Source of the DNA: Leptospirales bacterium
GTDB lineage: Bacteria; Spirochaetota; Leptospiria; Leptospirales; Leptonemataceae
NCBI GenBank assembly: GCA_016788865.1
Contig: JAEUSB010000012.1
Coordinates: 1-34,203, forward strand
Direction of reading: 5' to 3'
Length of the DNA: 34,203 bases
Shown here in pieces: positions 1-10,332 of the stretch; within the stretch, counting starts at the first letter, position 1; each line of letters begins with the position of its first letter. A model generated the notes under the pieces. The model saw only the letters and a list, made by a program, of their open reading frames with translations, did no database searches and was not told where the DNA came from. Made by a program: the position numbers and the translations under genes.

Positions 1-560
1 TAGCCCTATTATGTACGTCGCCTGCGCTCCTGGCGAATGACTTAAAGCTCGATGTTTCCCACACACGTATTGAGTTCACGGTCGCGCATCTTGTGGTCTC
101 AAGCGTGAGAGGACAATTCGACAAATTCGAGGGGACTGCAAAATACGACGAAAAGACTTCCAGGCTGGAAGGACTCGAAGTCAAGATTCAGACGGCCTCA
201 GTCAATACAAACGAAGCCAAGCGCGATGATCACCTGCGCAGCGCCGAGTTCTTTGACGCCGACAAGTTCCCTGTAATTACCTTTGTTCAGGCGAAACCAG
301 CCACGGTGCGCCGGGGCGTGCCCGTCTTGCTGTCTGGAACGCTCACTATGCGTGGTGTATCAAAGCCGGTTAACGTTTCCTTCACATACAAAGGATCCTT
401 CAAAGATCCGTGGGGCAATATGCATCAGGGATTCGATGCCGCCTTTAAGATCAACCGCAAAGACTTTGGCCTGCTCTGGAACAAAGCAATCGAGGGCGGG
501 GGAGTTATGGTGGGTGACGAAGTTGAGATCAAAGCTGTGGGAGAGACTCTTCCAAAGTAA
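1..560 (+). CDS. YceI family secreted protein, 5' end outside the window
   Basis: The reading frame is open from the left edge, so the gene begins before position 1; the GTG at 93 is internal. The first residues read as the end of a signal peptide (ALLCTSPALLA, then NDLKLDVSHTRIEF), followed by the YceI hallmark of a His near the mature N-terminus and the VVSSVRGQFDKFEG strand. Later come the LRSAEFFDADKFPVITF block and the conserved FKINRKDFGLLWN near the C-terminus. Members of this family are periplasmic lipocalin-like barrels that bind isoprenoid-type lipids. The ligand here cannot be read from the sequence. A hairpin follows the stop codon, so this is probably the last gene of its unit and separate from the mercury genes. 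Confidence 0.9.
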   Translation, partial: ALLCTSPALLANDLKLDVSHTRIEFTVAHLVVSSVRGQFDKFEGTAKYDEKTSRLEGLEVKIQTASVNTNEAKRDDHLRSAEFFDADKFPVITFVQAKPATVRRGVPVLLSGTLTMRGVSKPVNVSFTYKGSFKDPWGNMHQGFDAAFKINRKDFGLLWNKAIEGGGVMVGDEVEIKAVGETLPK

Positions 561-571
561 CCTTGCATGTC

Positions 572-599
572 CCGTGCTCGCCTGAGAAGCGGAGCACGG
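572..599 (+). terminator. Hairpin after the YceI gene, candidate terminator
   Basis: Eight-base arms CCGTGCTC (572-579) and GAGCACGG (592-599) are perfectly complementary around a 12-base loop and are followed by TGTTCTT. The stem lies 12 bases after the YceI stop codon. The trailing T-tract is short, so intrinsic termination is plausible but not certain. A second small stem (CCCGA/TCGGG, 653-666) lies between it and the mercury genes. Confidence 0.45.
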
Positions 600-720
600 T
601 GTTCTTCCGACGTTGAGACCGCAGCCTTTTCGGGGAAAACATCTCGATTTCACCCGAAAAATCGGGTAACCGGTACCTAAGTATAGGCTCATATCATAGA
701 GTGTAACAGGAGGAATCAAA

Positions 721-2845
<2,125 letters not shown>

Positions 2846-2859
2846 GGACATTTCAATCT

Positions 2860-3051
2860 ATGGAGAACATGACGGCGGGTCAGCTTGCCTCTCTGGCACA
2901 TGTAAACTTACAAACGATTCGCTATTACGAACGCCAGGGACTGTTACCAAAACCAATTCGGGATGCCAGCGGCTATCGACGTTATGCGAGTATTGATGTC
3001 GCAAGGATTTCCATATCTCGGCAGCGACGCCTGATTAAAAAGACCAAATGA
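2860..3051 (+). CDS. Truncated MerR-family regulator (DNA-binding half only)
   Basis: Sixty-three residues carry the MerR-type winged HTH: MTAGQLASLAHVNLQTIRYYERQGLLP followed by RDASGYRRYAS. The normal continuation (about 70 more residues of dimerisation helix and metal-binding cysteines) is absent. The last 20 residues (RISISRQRRLIKKTK) resemble only the start of the third helix. The stop codon overlaps the ATG of the next gene in an ATGA. The protein could be a decayed remnant, or a small DNA-binding peptide that no longer senses Hg(II). I see no full-length MerR in the window, so control of the mercury genes may lie elsewhere. ATG 2860 is preferred over an upstream start inside the end of merA. 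Confidence 0.65.
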   Translation: MENMTAGQLASLAHVNLQTIRYYERQGLLPKPIRDASGYRRYASIDVARISISRQRRLIKKTK

Positions 3052-3836
3052 AACTTTCCGTCATCATTCCAACGCTAAATGAAGCGGAAAGCATCGAGAG
3101 AACAATAAGAGCGGTTCGAGCGAAGGCGGCTGGCGCCGACCCGGAAATCGTGGTCAGTGATTGCGGCTCAACGGATCGAACTGCGGACATTGCTCATGCT
3201 CTAAATGTCACCGTTATCCAGGACGAAAGGATGGGCAGCCGGGCAGAGGCTGCCAATCGCGGAGCCCAAAATGCAACCGGTGATACTTTCTTCTTTCTTG
3301 ATGCAGATACTCTCCCACCGGATCGCTTCGATGCGGAAATAGCGCGAGTGCTCGAGGATTCCAGTGTCGTGGGGGGAGCGTTCGATTTTGGTTTTGATGG
3401 TGACGGCCTTTCCCTCCGTTTGATTGAGCTTGTGAGTCGACTCCGGTTTCGGTTGTTGTGGCAGGAGTATTACAGCGACCAGGGAGTCTTCGTGAAGAGA
3501 GAGGCATTCAATCGGATTGGCGGATTCCCGGCGCGCAGGTTGATGGAAACCGCGCACTTATGCAAGAAGCTCAGGAGTGTGGGTCGCTTACGGCTGAGTC
3601 CGGTCAGAAGTCTGACTTCATCCCGGAGATTCACTGAAGGCGGAATCTGGCGCGTCTTCTTGCGCGATGTGAAGATCTGGTTTCTGGATGCGATTGGAAT
3701 GGAGACGGATCGCTTTGCTCATGAATACAGAGAGAACAACGTTCAGCGCGCCAGGCAGACCGGACCGCATGTTGAGTCCGGAATGAATACGCGTAGTGCG
3801 AAGAAATCATGGAAAAATACTGGAAGATCGGGGTAG
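3048..3836 (+). CDS. Glycosyltransferase family 2, arsenosugar-associated (TIGR04283 type)
   Basis: The 262-residue GT-A fold protein starts MKLSVIIPTLNEAESIERTI, carries the VSDCGSTDRTADIA nucleotide-binding strand, the DXD-like metal motif FFFLDADTLPP (about residues 83-93), and the acceptor-side motif YYSDQGVFVKREAFNRIGGF with LMETAHLCKKLRS. This order matches the family once named rSAM/selenodomain-associated transferase 2 and now linked to arsenosugar biosynthesis with ArsS. Its likely ArsS partner lies 9.5 kb downstream (12506), so the pathway is split in this window. The start codon overlaps the stop of the MerR stub (ATGA), implying translational coupling. The C-terminal about 25 residues after HEYRENN look unlike the family and may be read-through into the damaged downstream gene. 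Confidence 0.8.
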   Translation: MKLSVIIPTLNEAESIERTIRAVRAKAAGADPEIVVSDCGSTDRTADIAHALNVTVIQDERMGSRAEAANRGAQNATGDTFFFLDADTLPPDRFDAEIARVLEDSSVVGGAFDFGFDGDGLSLRLIELVSRLRFRLLWQEYYSDQGVFVKREAFNRIGGFPARRLMETAHLCKKLRSVGRLRLSPVRSLTSSRRFTEGGIWRVFLRDVKIWFLDAIGMETDRFAHEYRENNVQRARQTGPHVESGMNTRSAKKSWKNTGRSG

Positions 3837-4020
3837 ATGCCTACGCCGGCTCCTTGTCCTACATAGCTGAGGAGCTGGTAAACGCTGGCACAGTTACTTC
3901 TGGTGGCTGGCAGGTCTGTCACTTACGGTCTGGCTGCTTGAAATTGTGGCGCCATGGCGCAAGCATCAAGCTGTTTTCCGGAAGGATTTCTGGCGATGTC
4001 CGCACTCAAGGGGAGTTTGA
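3809..4020 (+). pseudogene. Frameshifted, truncated sterol desaturase/fatty acid hydroxylase-like remnant
   Basis: Reading from ATG 3809 gives MEKYWKIGVDAYAGSLSYIA and so on. Near 3885 the sensible frame changes, and the next frame (3886-4020) reads HSYFWWLAGLSLTVWLLEI followed by VAPWRKHQAVFRKDFW and then a stop. A tryptophan-rich membrane helix followed by a basic WRK...RKDFW stretch is what I expect at the N-terminus of sterol-desaturase family membrane proteins, just before their first histidine box. Neither frame alone makes sense, and everything after the first helix is missing, so this is a remnant. It overlaps the end of the glycosyltransferase gene by 28 bases. The family assignment rests on this short stretch only. 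Confidence 0.5.
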
Positions 4021-4084
4021 GACTGGCCACCATCCCAAAGCAAAGAACAGAGTAAGTTCAATTTATGGGACTATGCGATCGACG

Positions 4085-5626
4085 TTAATCGACCTTGATC
4101 CGTGTGTTTGACTGCGCAGCTGGAATGACCCGCACTTCTCCCGAAGGGAATCGAACTTCCAGAGAGATTGGCCTGCTCTTGCCCAATCCAAAGATCAGAT
4201 CATGAGACTGGTCGGAGCAGAGCCCCTGTCCAATCACAAATTGCCTTGTTACCACGCGTCCATCGTTCAGGGTCACCTTGACGATCGACCCGACGGCTTT
4301 CTCCGGCAACGCTACGGTCAGGGAGTTGCCGGTGGAGCCGTTAATGAACGCGCGCGCCGGTGCACCGAGGTTGATCCAGATAAGGTCTGGCCGGCCGTCG
4401 CCGTTTACATCGACAACGATAGGCGAAATCGTATGGTACGGATTGGCGACGCCCGCCTGCTTTTCAGCGGGGATGAATCTACGATTTCTCTGTACCAGGA
4501 ATCGGCCCGGATTGTTCAGTAAACGCATCACGGGTGACGCGCTGAAATTCTCCGCCACGACAAGATCCTCGAATCCGTCCAGGTCAAAATCCGCGGCGAC
4601 CGCTCCCCAGGAAAATTCCAAGTCCGCGATGCCCCATTCTTGCGCGACATTGGTGAACTTGAAGTTGCCGTCATTTCGCAAAAGTATCCATCTCTTTTCC
4701 AGTTTCTGTCGGTCGCGCAGATCACCACGAATCATAAAATCCGGAAAGGTGCTGCCAGAATTGCTGAAGAAAAGATCCATGCGTCCGGTCCCGTGAAAGT
4801 CGCCGACGGCGATTCCCATGGGATAACCGAATCCAGTGGGGTCGGGTTGTTCCTCGAATCGCCCTTTCACGTTGCGGTAGAGCTTGACCGTTCCAGTATC
4901 CTGGGCGACTGCCAGGTCAAGCCAGCCGTCATTGTCCAGGTCGACAAGCAGTGCCGTAAAGGTATTGTGCTTCCGATACAAACCGGTCTCCATGGTCGCA
5001 TCGCGAAACGATGCCCCGGGTCCGCCGAGAAGCATCAGACTCACCGGCCCGTAAGATGGATCGTTGAAGATACTGGCGCCTTTATATAGAGAATTCTTGA
5101 TATATGTGCTAATATACAAATCTACATAGCCGTCGCGGTTTACATCGCCTGCCGTGATCGAAAGCGGCGTTGCATCCGGAAATTCCACATTCAGCCTGGA
5201 GCCGATTAGCTGCCCGTGATGGTTCAGGTATGCATACAATCCGGTTTCCCTGGCTACGATCAGATCCTGCATTCCGTCGCCGTCTAGATCGACCGCAGCG
5301 GCGCCCATGCTGGCTTCAGTGGCCCCCTTCGCGAAACCGGTTTCACCCGTTACATTTACAAAAGCCCCGTTTCGGAATGCAAATAATGCATCTTCCTGGG
5401 CGTATCCGCCTCCGACGAAGATGAACGGATGCCCGTCGCCTCTCAGATCAATTACAGCGCTCGCGACGAACGAAAGGGATTTGTCTTCGTCGTGCCTGTG
5501 CGCGAATCCCAAGGGAATCTCCGAGAAGTGCGGGATGCTGCCATCACGCGTTGTCCCCGGACTGCATTGCGCAAGCAGGGAACAGATGAATAAGGCGTAA
5601 CCCGATGCGCGAAGGGCAATCGTCAT
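4085..5626 (-). CDS. FG-GAP/VCBS repeat lipoprotein with UnbV-like C-terminus
   Basis: The 513-residue exported protein begins MTIALRASGYALFICSLLAQC, a lipoprotein-type signal with the candidate lipid-modified Cys at residue 21. Glutamine before that Cys is atypical. The body contains at least six FG-GAP/VCBS blade motifs with calcium-type loops, for example VDLDGDGMQDLIVA, GDVNRDGYVDLYIS, VDLDNDGWLDLAVA, ADFDLDGFEDLVVA and VDVNGDGRPDLIWI, consistent with a beta-propeller at the surface or in the periplasm. The last about 80 residues (LTVALPEKAVGSIVKVTLNDG to EVRFPSGEVRVI) resemble the ASPIC/UnbV module that closes CRTAC1-type proteins. I chose the ATG at 5626 because it overlaps the upstream gene's stop (ATGA) and gives the signal peptide. 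It is last in the five-gene minus-strand operon. Ligand unknown. Confidence 0.85.
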   Translation of the reverse strand: MTIALRASGYALFICSLLAQCSPGTTRDGSIPHFSEIPLGFAHRHDEDKSLSFVASAVIDLRGDGHPFIFVGGGYAQEDALFAFRNGAFVNVTGETGFAKGATEASMGAAAVDLDGDGMQDLIVARETGLYAYLNHHGQLIGSRLNVEFPDATPLSITAGDVNRDGYVDLYISTYIKNSLYKGASIFNDPSYGPVSLMLLGGPGASFRDATMETGLYRKHNTFTALLVDLDNDGWLDLAVAQDTGTVKLYRNVKGRFEEQPDPTGFGYPMGIAVGDFHGTGRMDLFFSNSGSTFPDFMIRGDLRDRQKLEKRWILLRNDGNFKFTNVAQEWGIADLEFSWGAVAADFDLDGFEDLVVAENFSASPVMRLLNNPGRFLVQRNRRFIPAEKQAGVANPYHTISPIVVDVNGDGRPDLIWINLGAPARAFINGSTGNSLTVALPEKAVGSIVKVTLNDGRVVTRQFVIGQGLCSDQSHDLIFGLGKSRPISLEVRFPSGEVRVIPAAQSNTRIKVD

Positions 5627-6948
5627 ACTCCGATTTCCCAGACTCTTCGCGAACTCACCGGTCCCGTTTCCAATTTCAGAACACCGCGCGGACAAACAGC
5701 GGAGCAAATCCCGCAGCCCACGCACGAGGACCGAACAATGTCCTGGCCGCGCTGCGCGTACCATTTCACATCGATCCCCATTTCGCAATACGTGGAGCAA
5801 TTGCCGCAACTGATGCACTGACCGCCGTTCGTCGTTATGCGAAAGCGAGAGAAATACTTCTGGATGATTCCCAGATACGCAGCCATCGGGCAGCCGAACC
5901 GGCACCACACGCGTGAACCCAGAATCGGATAAAAACCAACACCGACCACGCCGCTGAAGATCGCGCCAATATAGAAGCCATACCATTCAGCGAGCAGAGC
6001 CGACGCCTGTCCAAAAATGGTACCCGAGGTTGCCGAATTGATCCATAATAAGATCGTGATCACAATAATCGCAGCGAGAATTCCGTGAACGATCCACCGC
6101 TCGAATTTCCAAACCGGCAAACTTTTGTTCGAGAGGTGCCGAAAGGGATCTCCCATAGTTTCGGCCAGTCCGCCGCATCCACAGACCCAGGAGCAATACC
6201 ACCTCTTGCCAAGAAAATAGGTGAGGACGGGAGTTGCGACGAACGTCATGATCAGCGCGAAGGCAAGAAACCAGAAACCGGGCGTCTGGATTCCGCGTCC
6301 TGCAAGTTCCGCCCATTTGTACGGATAGAGATACTCCGGTTTAAGAGGCCAGAAGTAGCTGAAATAAAACGCCGGCTGCTTGAAGAGCGACAGAAGCGAA
6401 GGAATCAGATACGCAAAAAACAATTGAAAGCCCATCACGGAAACAGTCCGAATGATCTGATAGCGCGAATGACGATATTTAATGATCATGCGCAATCCAA
6501 AGGCCAGTATAGCTGCCGTGTACACAGTGCCGTAAAAAAACCACTGATCCGACGGAGCGCCGCGCATAATCAGGGAAATCGGATCGAGCAGTGAATACAG
6601 GGATTTCTGAAGAACATGCTGGACGGACGTGCCTGCGATCGTTAAGCGATCACCAAAATAAATCACTACGTAAAACATAGTAAATGATACTGCCAGAGCT
6701 ATGCCGGGCAGCCCGCGAAAGGTTACGGGGCTGGTGTGAATGCCGTCGTTATCAATGCCGGCTGGCCTGGCCAGAGACCGCGTCAGCGACGGAAGTATTG
6801 AGCCGACAAAGGGCAATGTGATAAAGGCAACGGCCGCGGCCATTCCACCCGCAAGCCAGCCCGCTGCGTAGCTTCCACAAATCGCAAATCCGGATAAAAT
6901 GAGCACCGCACTCAAGGCCACCAGGAGATTCTTCTGGATTGATTTCAC
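5623..6948 (-). CDS. NapH/NosR-like membrane 4Fe-4S polyferredoxin
   Basis: The 441-residue integral membrane electron-transfer protein has about six hydrophobic helices. Two cytoplasm-facing Cys-rich loops follow, CSWVCGCGG and CRFGCPMAAY, as in NapH/NosR/CcoG-type proteins. A C-terminal soluble bicluster ferredoxin follows with CISCGNCSTYC and CVGCGICSAVCP (last about 60 residues). The first Cys of the second conserved loop and all eight ferredoxin ligands are present. The expected role is passing electrons between the quinone pool or a cytoplasmic flavoprotein and a redox partner. The gene directly upstream encodes an FAD/NAD(P) oxidoreductase with a 4-base overlap, so NAD(P)H to FAD to Fe-S to membrane is a reasonable inferred route. 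No terminal reductase is encoded nearby. Confidence 0.85.
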   Translation of the reverse strand: MKSIQKNLLVALSAVLILSGFAICGSYAAGWLAGGMAAAVAFITLPFVGSILPSLTRSLARPAGIDNDGIHTSPVTFRGLPGIALAVSFTMFYVVIYFGDRLTIAGTSVQHVLQKSLYSLLDPISLIMRGAPSDQWFFYGTVYTAAILAFGLRMIIKYRHSRYQIIRTVSVMGFQLFFAYLIPSLLSLFKQPAFYFSYFWPLKPEYLYPYKWAELAGRGIQTPGFWFLAFALIMTFVATPVLTYFLGKRWYCSWVCGCGGLAETMGDPFRHLSNKSLPVWKFERWIVHGILAAIIVITILLWINSATSGTIFGQASALLAEWYGFYIGAIFSGVVGVGFYPILGSRVWCRFGCPMAAYLGIIQKYFSRFRITTNGGQCISCGNCSTYCEMGIDVKWYAQRGQDIVRSSCVGCGICSAVCPRGVLKLETGPVSSRRVWEIGV

Positions 6949-8234
6949 ACAGCCACCTTCTTATATTCCGCCTTCACGGCCGATTCGTATCTCCGGGAAA
7001 ATTCCGGGTCAAAGTTTGCCTCCGACAGATGATCCAGAACATATTCGATGGACCTCTTTTCTTCAATCCACCTTGCACACACCTCATGCCTGTAACGAAC
7101 ACCCATCAGGCTGAAGCCGAGCACGCATGTGGCGCCGTCTCTTGAATATGAAATGCGAATCAATCGATTGTTCTGTTCATCGACCATCAGGACTGAGGGC
7201 TCTGACGCCGGAATGGTTCCATAGATTTGATACTCAATCGTAAAGAACTTGGCCGAGTTGAAGAACACGCCCGGTTTATATCCTTCGCCCAGCCGTTTGC
7301 CTTCGAGCGCATCAGAAATAATGGAGCCGGCACGATTTCCCTGGATGCGTCCGGTATACCAGAGTTGCTCAACGCGCCCCGCGGTTCCGTCCGCGTTCTG
7401 AAATTGCGCACAATCTCCAGCCGCAAAAACGCCGTAAGCTCCTGTCTTGAACTGATCATTCACCAGTACACCCCGGGCGCAATCAACATTGGATGCCCGG
7501 GCGAAATCTACGTTAGGCGTCACACCCGTTGTGAGGCCGACAAAATCACAGGGTATCTCCGCGCCAGTGTCGCTGACAACGGACGTCGCGCGGCCATTTT
7601 CTCCTTTGATCTCTTTGAGATTGGAAGAGAGAAGCAGATCGATTCCATGTCGTTTGATTTCGCGATTGACCATTGAGGATTCTTCTGGAGGCAGAATGTG
7701 CGATGCATAACTTGACTCGCGGACCAGCATTGAAACAGGGACTCCCCGGCTGTGAAGCATCTCTGCGAGTTCTATTCCAATGAGTCCGCCCCCGACGATG
7801 ACCGCATGTTGCAGACCCTTGGCCGCGGTCCGCTCCAGCAGTTCAAGATCTTGCAGCGAGTAAAGACCTTGAACACCGGCGAGCGTCTCGCCCGGCCATC
7901 CGTACCGGGCGCTTTTCGATCCAGTAGCAATGAGCAGCGCATCGTATTCGAGAATCCGGCCGCTTGCCAGCAAAACGCGTTTCGCACTCGTGTCGGCCCG
8001 GAGGGCGCGATCTTTGATGAGTTCCAGGGAATTCTTTGAATAGAAATCGCGGGCGTAACATTCGGTGGCAGAGAGCGTAACGTGGCCCATAAAAACGTAC
8101 ATGAGCGCTGTGCGCGAGTACGGAAAATCGTGTTCTTCAGAGATGATCTGGATTGTAGCTCCAGGGAGCCGCTTGCGTGCAACCCGGGCCGCAGTGAGGC
8201 CTGTGATTCCATTGCCGATTATGACGAGTTTCAT
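6945..8234 (-). CDS. FAD-dependent NAD(P)-disulfide-type oxidoreductase (NirB/rubredoxin reductase-like)
   Basis: The 429-residue protein has two Rossmann folds: the FAD-binding LVIIGNGITGLTAARVA at the N-terminus and an NAD(P)-binding VIVGGGLIGIELAEML around residue 150. The central ATGSKSA and the second FAD motif YGVFAAGDCAQF (about 275-287) are also present. It lacks an active-site CxxxxC, so it resembles NirB-type and rubredoxin/ferredoxin reductases rather than glutathione reductase. The last about 100 residues (from FFNSAKFFTIEYQIYG) form a C-terminal domain with no family I can name. It overlaps the cyclase gene by 4 bases upstream and the polyferredoxin gene by 4 bases downstream, suggesting that it feeds electrons to that membrane protein. 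Confidence 0.85.
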   Translation of the reverse strand: MKLVIIGNGITGLTAARVARKRLPGATIQIISEEHDFPYSRTALMYVFMGHVTLSATECYARDFYSKNSLELIKDRALRADTSAKRVLLASGRILEYDALLIATGSKSARYGWPGETLAGVQGLYSLQDLELLERTAAKGLQHAVIVGGGLIGIELAEMLHSRGVPVSMLVRESSYASHILPPEESSMVNREIKRHGIDLLLSSNLKEIKGENGRATSVVSDTGAEIPCDFVGLTTGVTPNVDFARASNVDCARGVLVNDQFKTGAYGVFAAGDCAQFQNADGTAGRVEQLWYTGRIQGNRAGSIISDALEGKRLGEGYKPGVFFNSAKFFTIEYQIYGTIPASEPSVLMVDEQNNRLIRISYSRDGATCVLGFSLMGVRYRHEVCARWIEEKRSIEYVLDHLSEANFDPEFSRRYESAVKAEYKKVAV

Positions 8235-9709
8235 GCGGCCTGTTTCCCGTTTTCTGTAACATTATAGATGGAAATGAGATCCAAAAAACCCTTCACTTTT
8301 GCCCGGCCCAGACGGGTTGTTTGGAATCCGCTCGACGTTAGGCGATATACTTCCTCCGAGATCAATATCTGACCTCCCTTCGCGGCGCCGCACAGTCTGG
8401 ATGCCAGATTGACCGTGCTACCGATCACCGTATAGTCCTTGCGAGTGCTAGACCCGAGGTCACCACGAATGACTTCTCCTTCATGAATTCCAATCCCGAT
8501 GCTGAATCCCTCGCGGGAACACAGCTGTTCCGTCGCTTCCTTGATATGGATAGCCGACCTGATTGCTCGAGCGGAAGCATCCTCGCCATCAAAGGTCACC
8601 ATGATCTCGTCCCCAATAAATTTATCTATGCTGCCTGCGAAGAGATTCACGCAGCTGGCCTCGGTCGCGAACAGCTCATTCAAAACGCGAATCACGTGCG
8701 CCGGATCACGCCCGTCTGAATATCTGGTGAAGCCGCGCACATCCGCAAACATGCATGCAATCCGCGCCCGCTCCGCCGAATGTTCAGAGTCCAGCGACCC
8801 CGCGACCCTCTGCATCGTTTCGGCAGACACGTACCGGCTCAGACGCAGTTTTTCCGCCAGAGAGACTGCCATTGAGTTGATATGATCTCCAAGATATCCG
8901 ATTTCATCGCCGCGCCGGAATTCAATGCCGGTTTTGAAGTCTCCGTGCGCGATTCGATCCACCGCATCTGCGAGAATTTGAATTGGCCGGCTGATACGCC
9001 TGGAGAGCATCACCATAAGCCCTATACCGAAGAGCGCCGAAAGCATAACAGCCACTCCAACGTACACAAATTCCTGGTTGATGCGGGCGGTGAGTGCATG
9101 GACTTCGTAGTCCGCCTCCAGGATTCCCGTGATTTTGCCGGACTTCGTCCGAATGGGAGCATACGCGGATACCCACGTTCCATACATATCTGTGTAGATG
9201 TCCGTTGACCCGAAAGCACGCCTGTCAGACATGATTTCGCGCATCACAGCGGTCATATGATATTTGTTTCCAATGTAATTGCGAACCGGATCCGCCATAT
9301 CCTGGATCTCTCCAATGTGGTATGCTGTATTCGAGTTCCCGGGCAAATGCGCGGCAAAAATCATCTCCTCATTGTTGGGTGCCGGTTTGAGCACGTAAAT
9401 TGAGTTCTCGCGGAATCCTTTACTGGCGTTCACAACAGTCAACTGCCGGAGAACACCGTAGACGCGCGCGTAAGAGCTTTTTTCGAAATCACCTTTGGAG
9501 GATAATTCTGCGATATCCTCCCCGGCGATCATCAGAGCCCCCGACGACACGAGTATTTCAAGTGCGCCGCGTACGTCTGCAATCGTCGAGTTACGAATGA
9601 AAATGTAGAGATAGCCCGCCACGAAACCTGATGTCAGCAAAATGACTGTGGCCGTCGCGATACTGAGATACTGCCGTATCCCCATGCCTGTGCGATATGC
9701 TTTAGCCAC
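8231..9709 (-). CDS. Membrane class III adenylate/guanylate cyclase with extracytoplasmic sensor and HAMP
   Basis: The 492-residue signalling enzyme makes cAMP or cGMP. Domain order: membrane helix (about 12-36), extracytoplasmic sensor of about 180 residues that looks like a cache/PAS fold (contains YTDMYGTWVSAYAPI and GILEADYEVH), second membrane helix (about 215-235), HAMP (RRISRPIQILADAVDRIAHG), then a class III catalytic domain. The catalytic motifs are present: metal-binding aspartates in CMFADVRGFTRYSD and FIGDEIMVTF, the KDYTVIGSTVNLASRL block with the substrate Asp and Asn/Arg transition-state residues. The GTG at 9709 overlaps the TetR gene by 8 bases. An in-frame ATG at 9685 is an alternative start. 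The position between a TetR regulator and redox genes suggests that it senses an external signal tied to this redox unit. Confidence 0.88.
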   Translation of the reverse strand: MAKAYRTGMGIRQYLSIATATVILLTSGFVAGYLYIFIRNSTIADVRGALEILVSSGALMIAGEDIAELSSKGDFEKSSYARVYGVLRQLTVVNASKGFRENSIYVLKPAPNNEEMIFAAHLPGNSNTAYHIGEIQDMADPVRNYIGNKYHMTAVMREIMSDRRAFGSTDIYTDMYGTWVSAYAPIRTKSGKITGILEADYEVHALTARINQEFVYVGVAVMLSALFGIGLMVMLSRRISRPIQILADAVDRIAHGDFKTGIEFRRGDEIGYLGDHINSMAVSLAEKLRLSRYVSAETMQRVAGSLDSEHSAERARIACMFADVRGFTRYSDGRDPAHVIRVLNELFATEASCVNLFAGSIDKFIGDEIMVTFDGEDASARAIRSAIHIKEATEQLCSREGFSIGIGIHEGEVIRGDLGSSTRKDYTVIGSTVNLASRLCGAAKGGQILISEEVYRLTSSGFQTTRLGRAKVKGFLDLISIYNVTENGKQAA

Positions 9710-10289
9710 GCTTCGATGCCCCGATCAGTTGCGCCAGCATCTGTCTTGCGTTTGCCAGAACGCCGGGTCCCGGCATGATTTCGTAACTGACGATCGCACC
9801 GGACATGAGCAGCATCATGCTTTCCGCGATCCGAGCCGCCTTTCGAGAACTGATCTGTCGCGCAATTTCGAAAATGAACTCTTTTGTTTCCGCGAAATGC
9901 CGGATCACATTTTTGTGAGACCTGGAGCGCGGGGCGCTTTTGGTTTCAGCGAAACCGTTGATGAAAGGGCAGCCCAGGAATTCCGGATTCTTGAACCAGA
10001 CTTCAAACGCATCAAAGACCGCCATGAGCCGCCTCTCCGGCGAAAGCCCGGGTTTGCCGGTGTGCTGTCTGAGTAAAACGAACCATGCTTCATCCTGCGT
10101 CTTCAGGTAGTCCGCAATCAACGCCTCCTTGCCGCGATACACCTTGTAAAAAGTCATCTTTGCGACGCCGGAACGTTCTATGATCGTGTCTACTCCACTG
10201 GCGGTGAGCCCGTGCTCGTTGAAGAGCCGGCTGGCGGCAGTCATGATTTTGTCCCTCGGCGGGGGTTCGTTTGCGGGTCGTCGTCCCAT
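9702..10289 (-). CDS. TetR/AcrR family transcriptional regulator
   Basis: The 195-residue protein has an N-terminal HTH: DKIMTAASRLFNEHGLTASG, then VDTIIERSGVAKMTFYKVYRGKEALI. The C-terminal about 140 residues are the ligand-binding half, with GCPFINGFAE at about 110-119. It is the first gene of the minus-strand operon and faces the secreted-protein gene at 10480. Two palindromes in the shared intergenic region (10309-10325 and 10333-10346) are natural targets. The first six codons of this gene were copied by the duplication at 14.79 kb, where the start codon reads GTG instead of ATG. It probably represses its own operon, the divergent plus-strand cluster, or both; the inducer is unknown. Confidence 0.88.
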   Translation of the reverse strand: MGRRPANEPPPRDKIMTAASRLFNEHGLTASGVDTIIERSGVAKMTFYKVYRGKEALIADYLKTQDEAWFVLLRQHTGKPGLSPERRLMAVFDAFEVWFKNPEFLGCPFINGFAETKSAPRSRSHKNVIRHFAETKEFIFEIARQISSRKAARIAESMMLLMSGAIVSYEIMPGPGVLANARQMLAQLIGASKRG

Positions 10290-10308
10290 ATGTGCAGTGA
10301 AAATATTT

Positions 10309-10325
10309 TTTGGCAGGTTGTCAAA
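10309..10325. promoter_or_regulatory. Palindromic operator candidate in the TetR/secreted-protein intergenic region
   Basis: TTTGGCA-GGT-TGTCAAA is an inverted repeat with 7-base arms and one mismatched pair. The duplicated copy at 14830-14846 (TTTGACA-GCT-TGTCAAA) has perfect arms. The size and the location between a tetR gene and its divergent neighbour fit a TetR-family binding site. Confidence 0.55.
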
Positions 10326-10332
10326 GAAAAAG

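Noticed and set aside
669..697. GGTACC-centred sequence before merTP as a MerR operator
   Set aside because: It lacks the paired GTAC dyad and the 19-base spacing between good -35 and -10 boxes expected for mer promoters; only a weak TATCAT is present.
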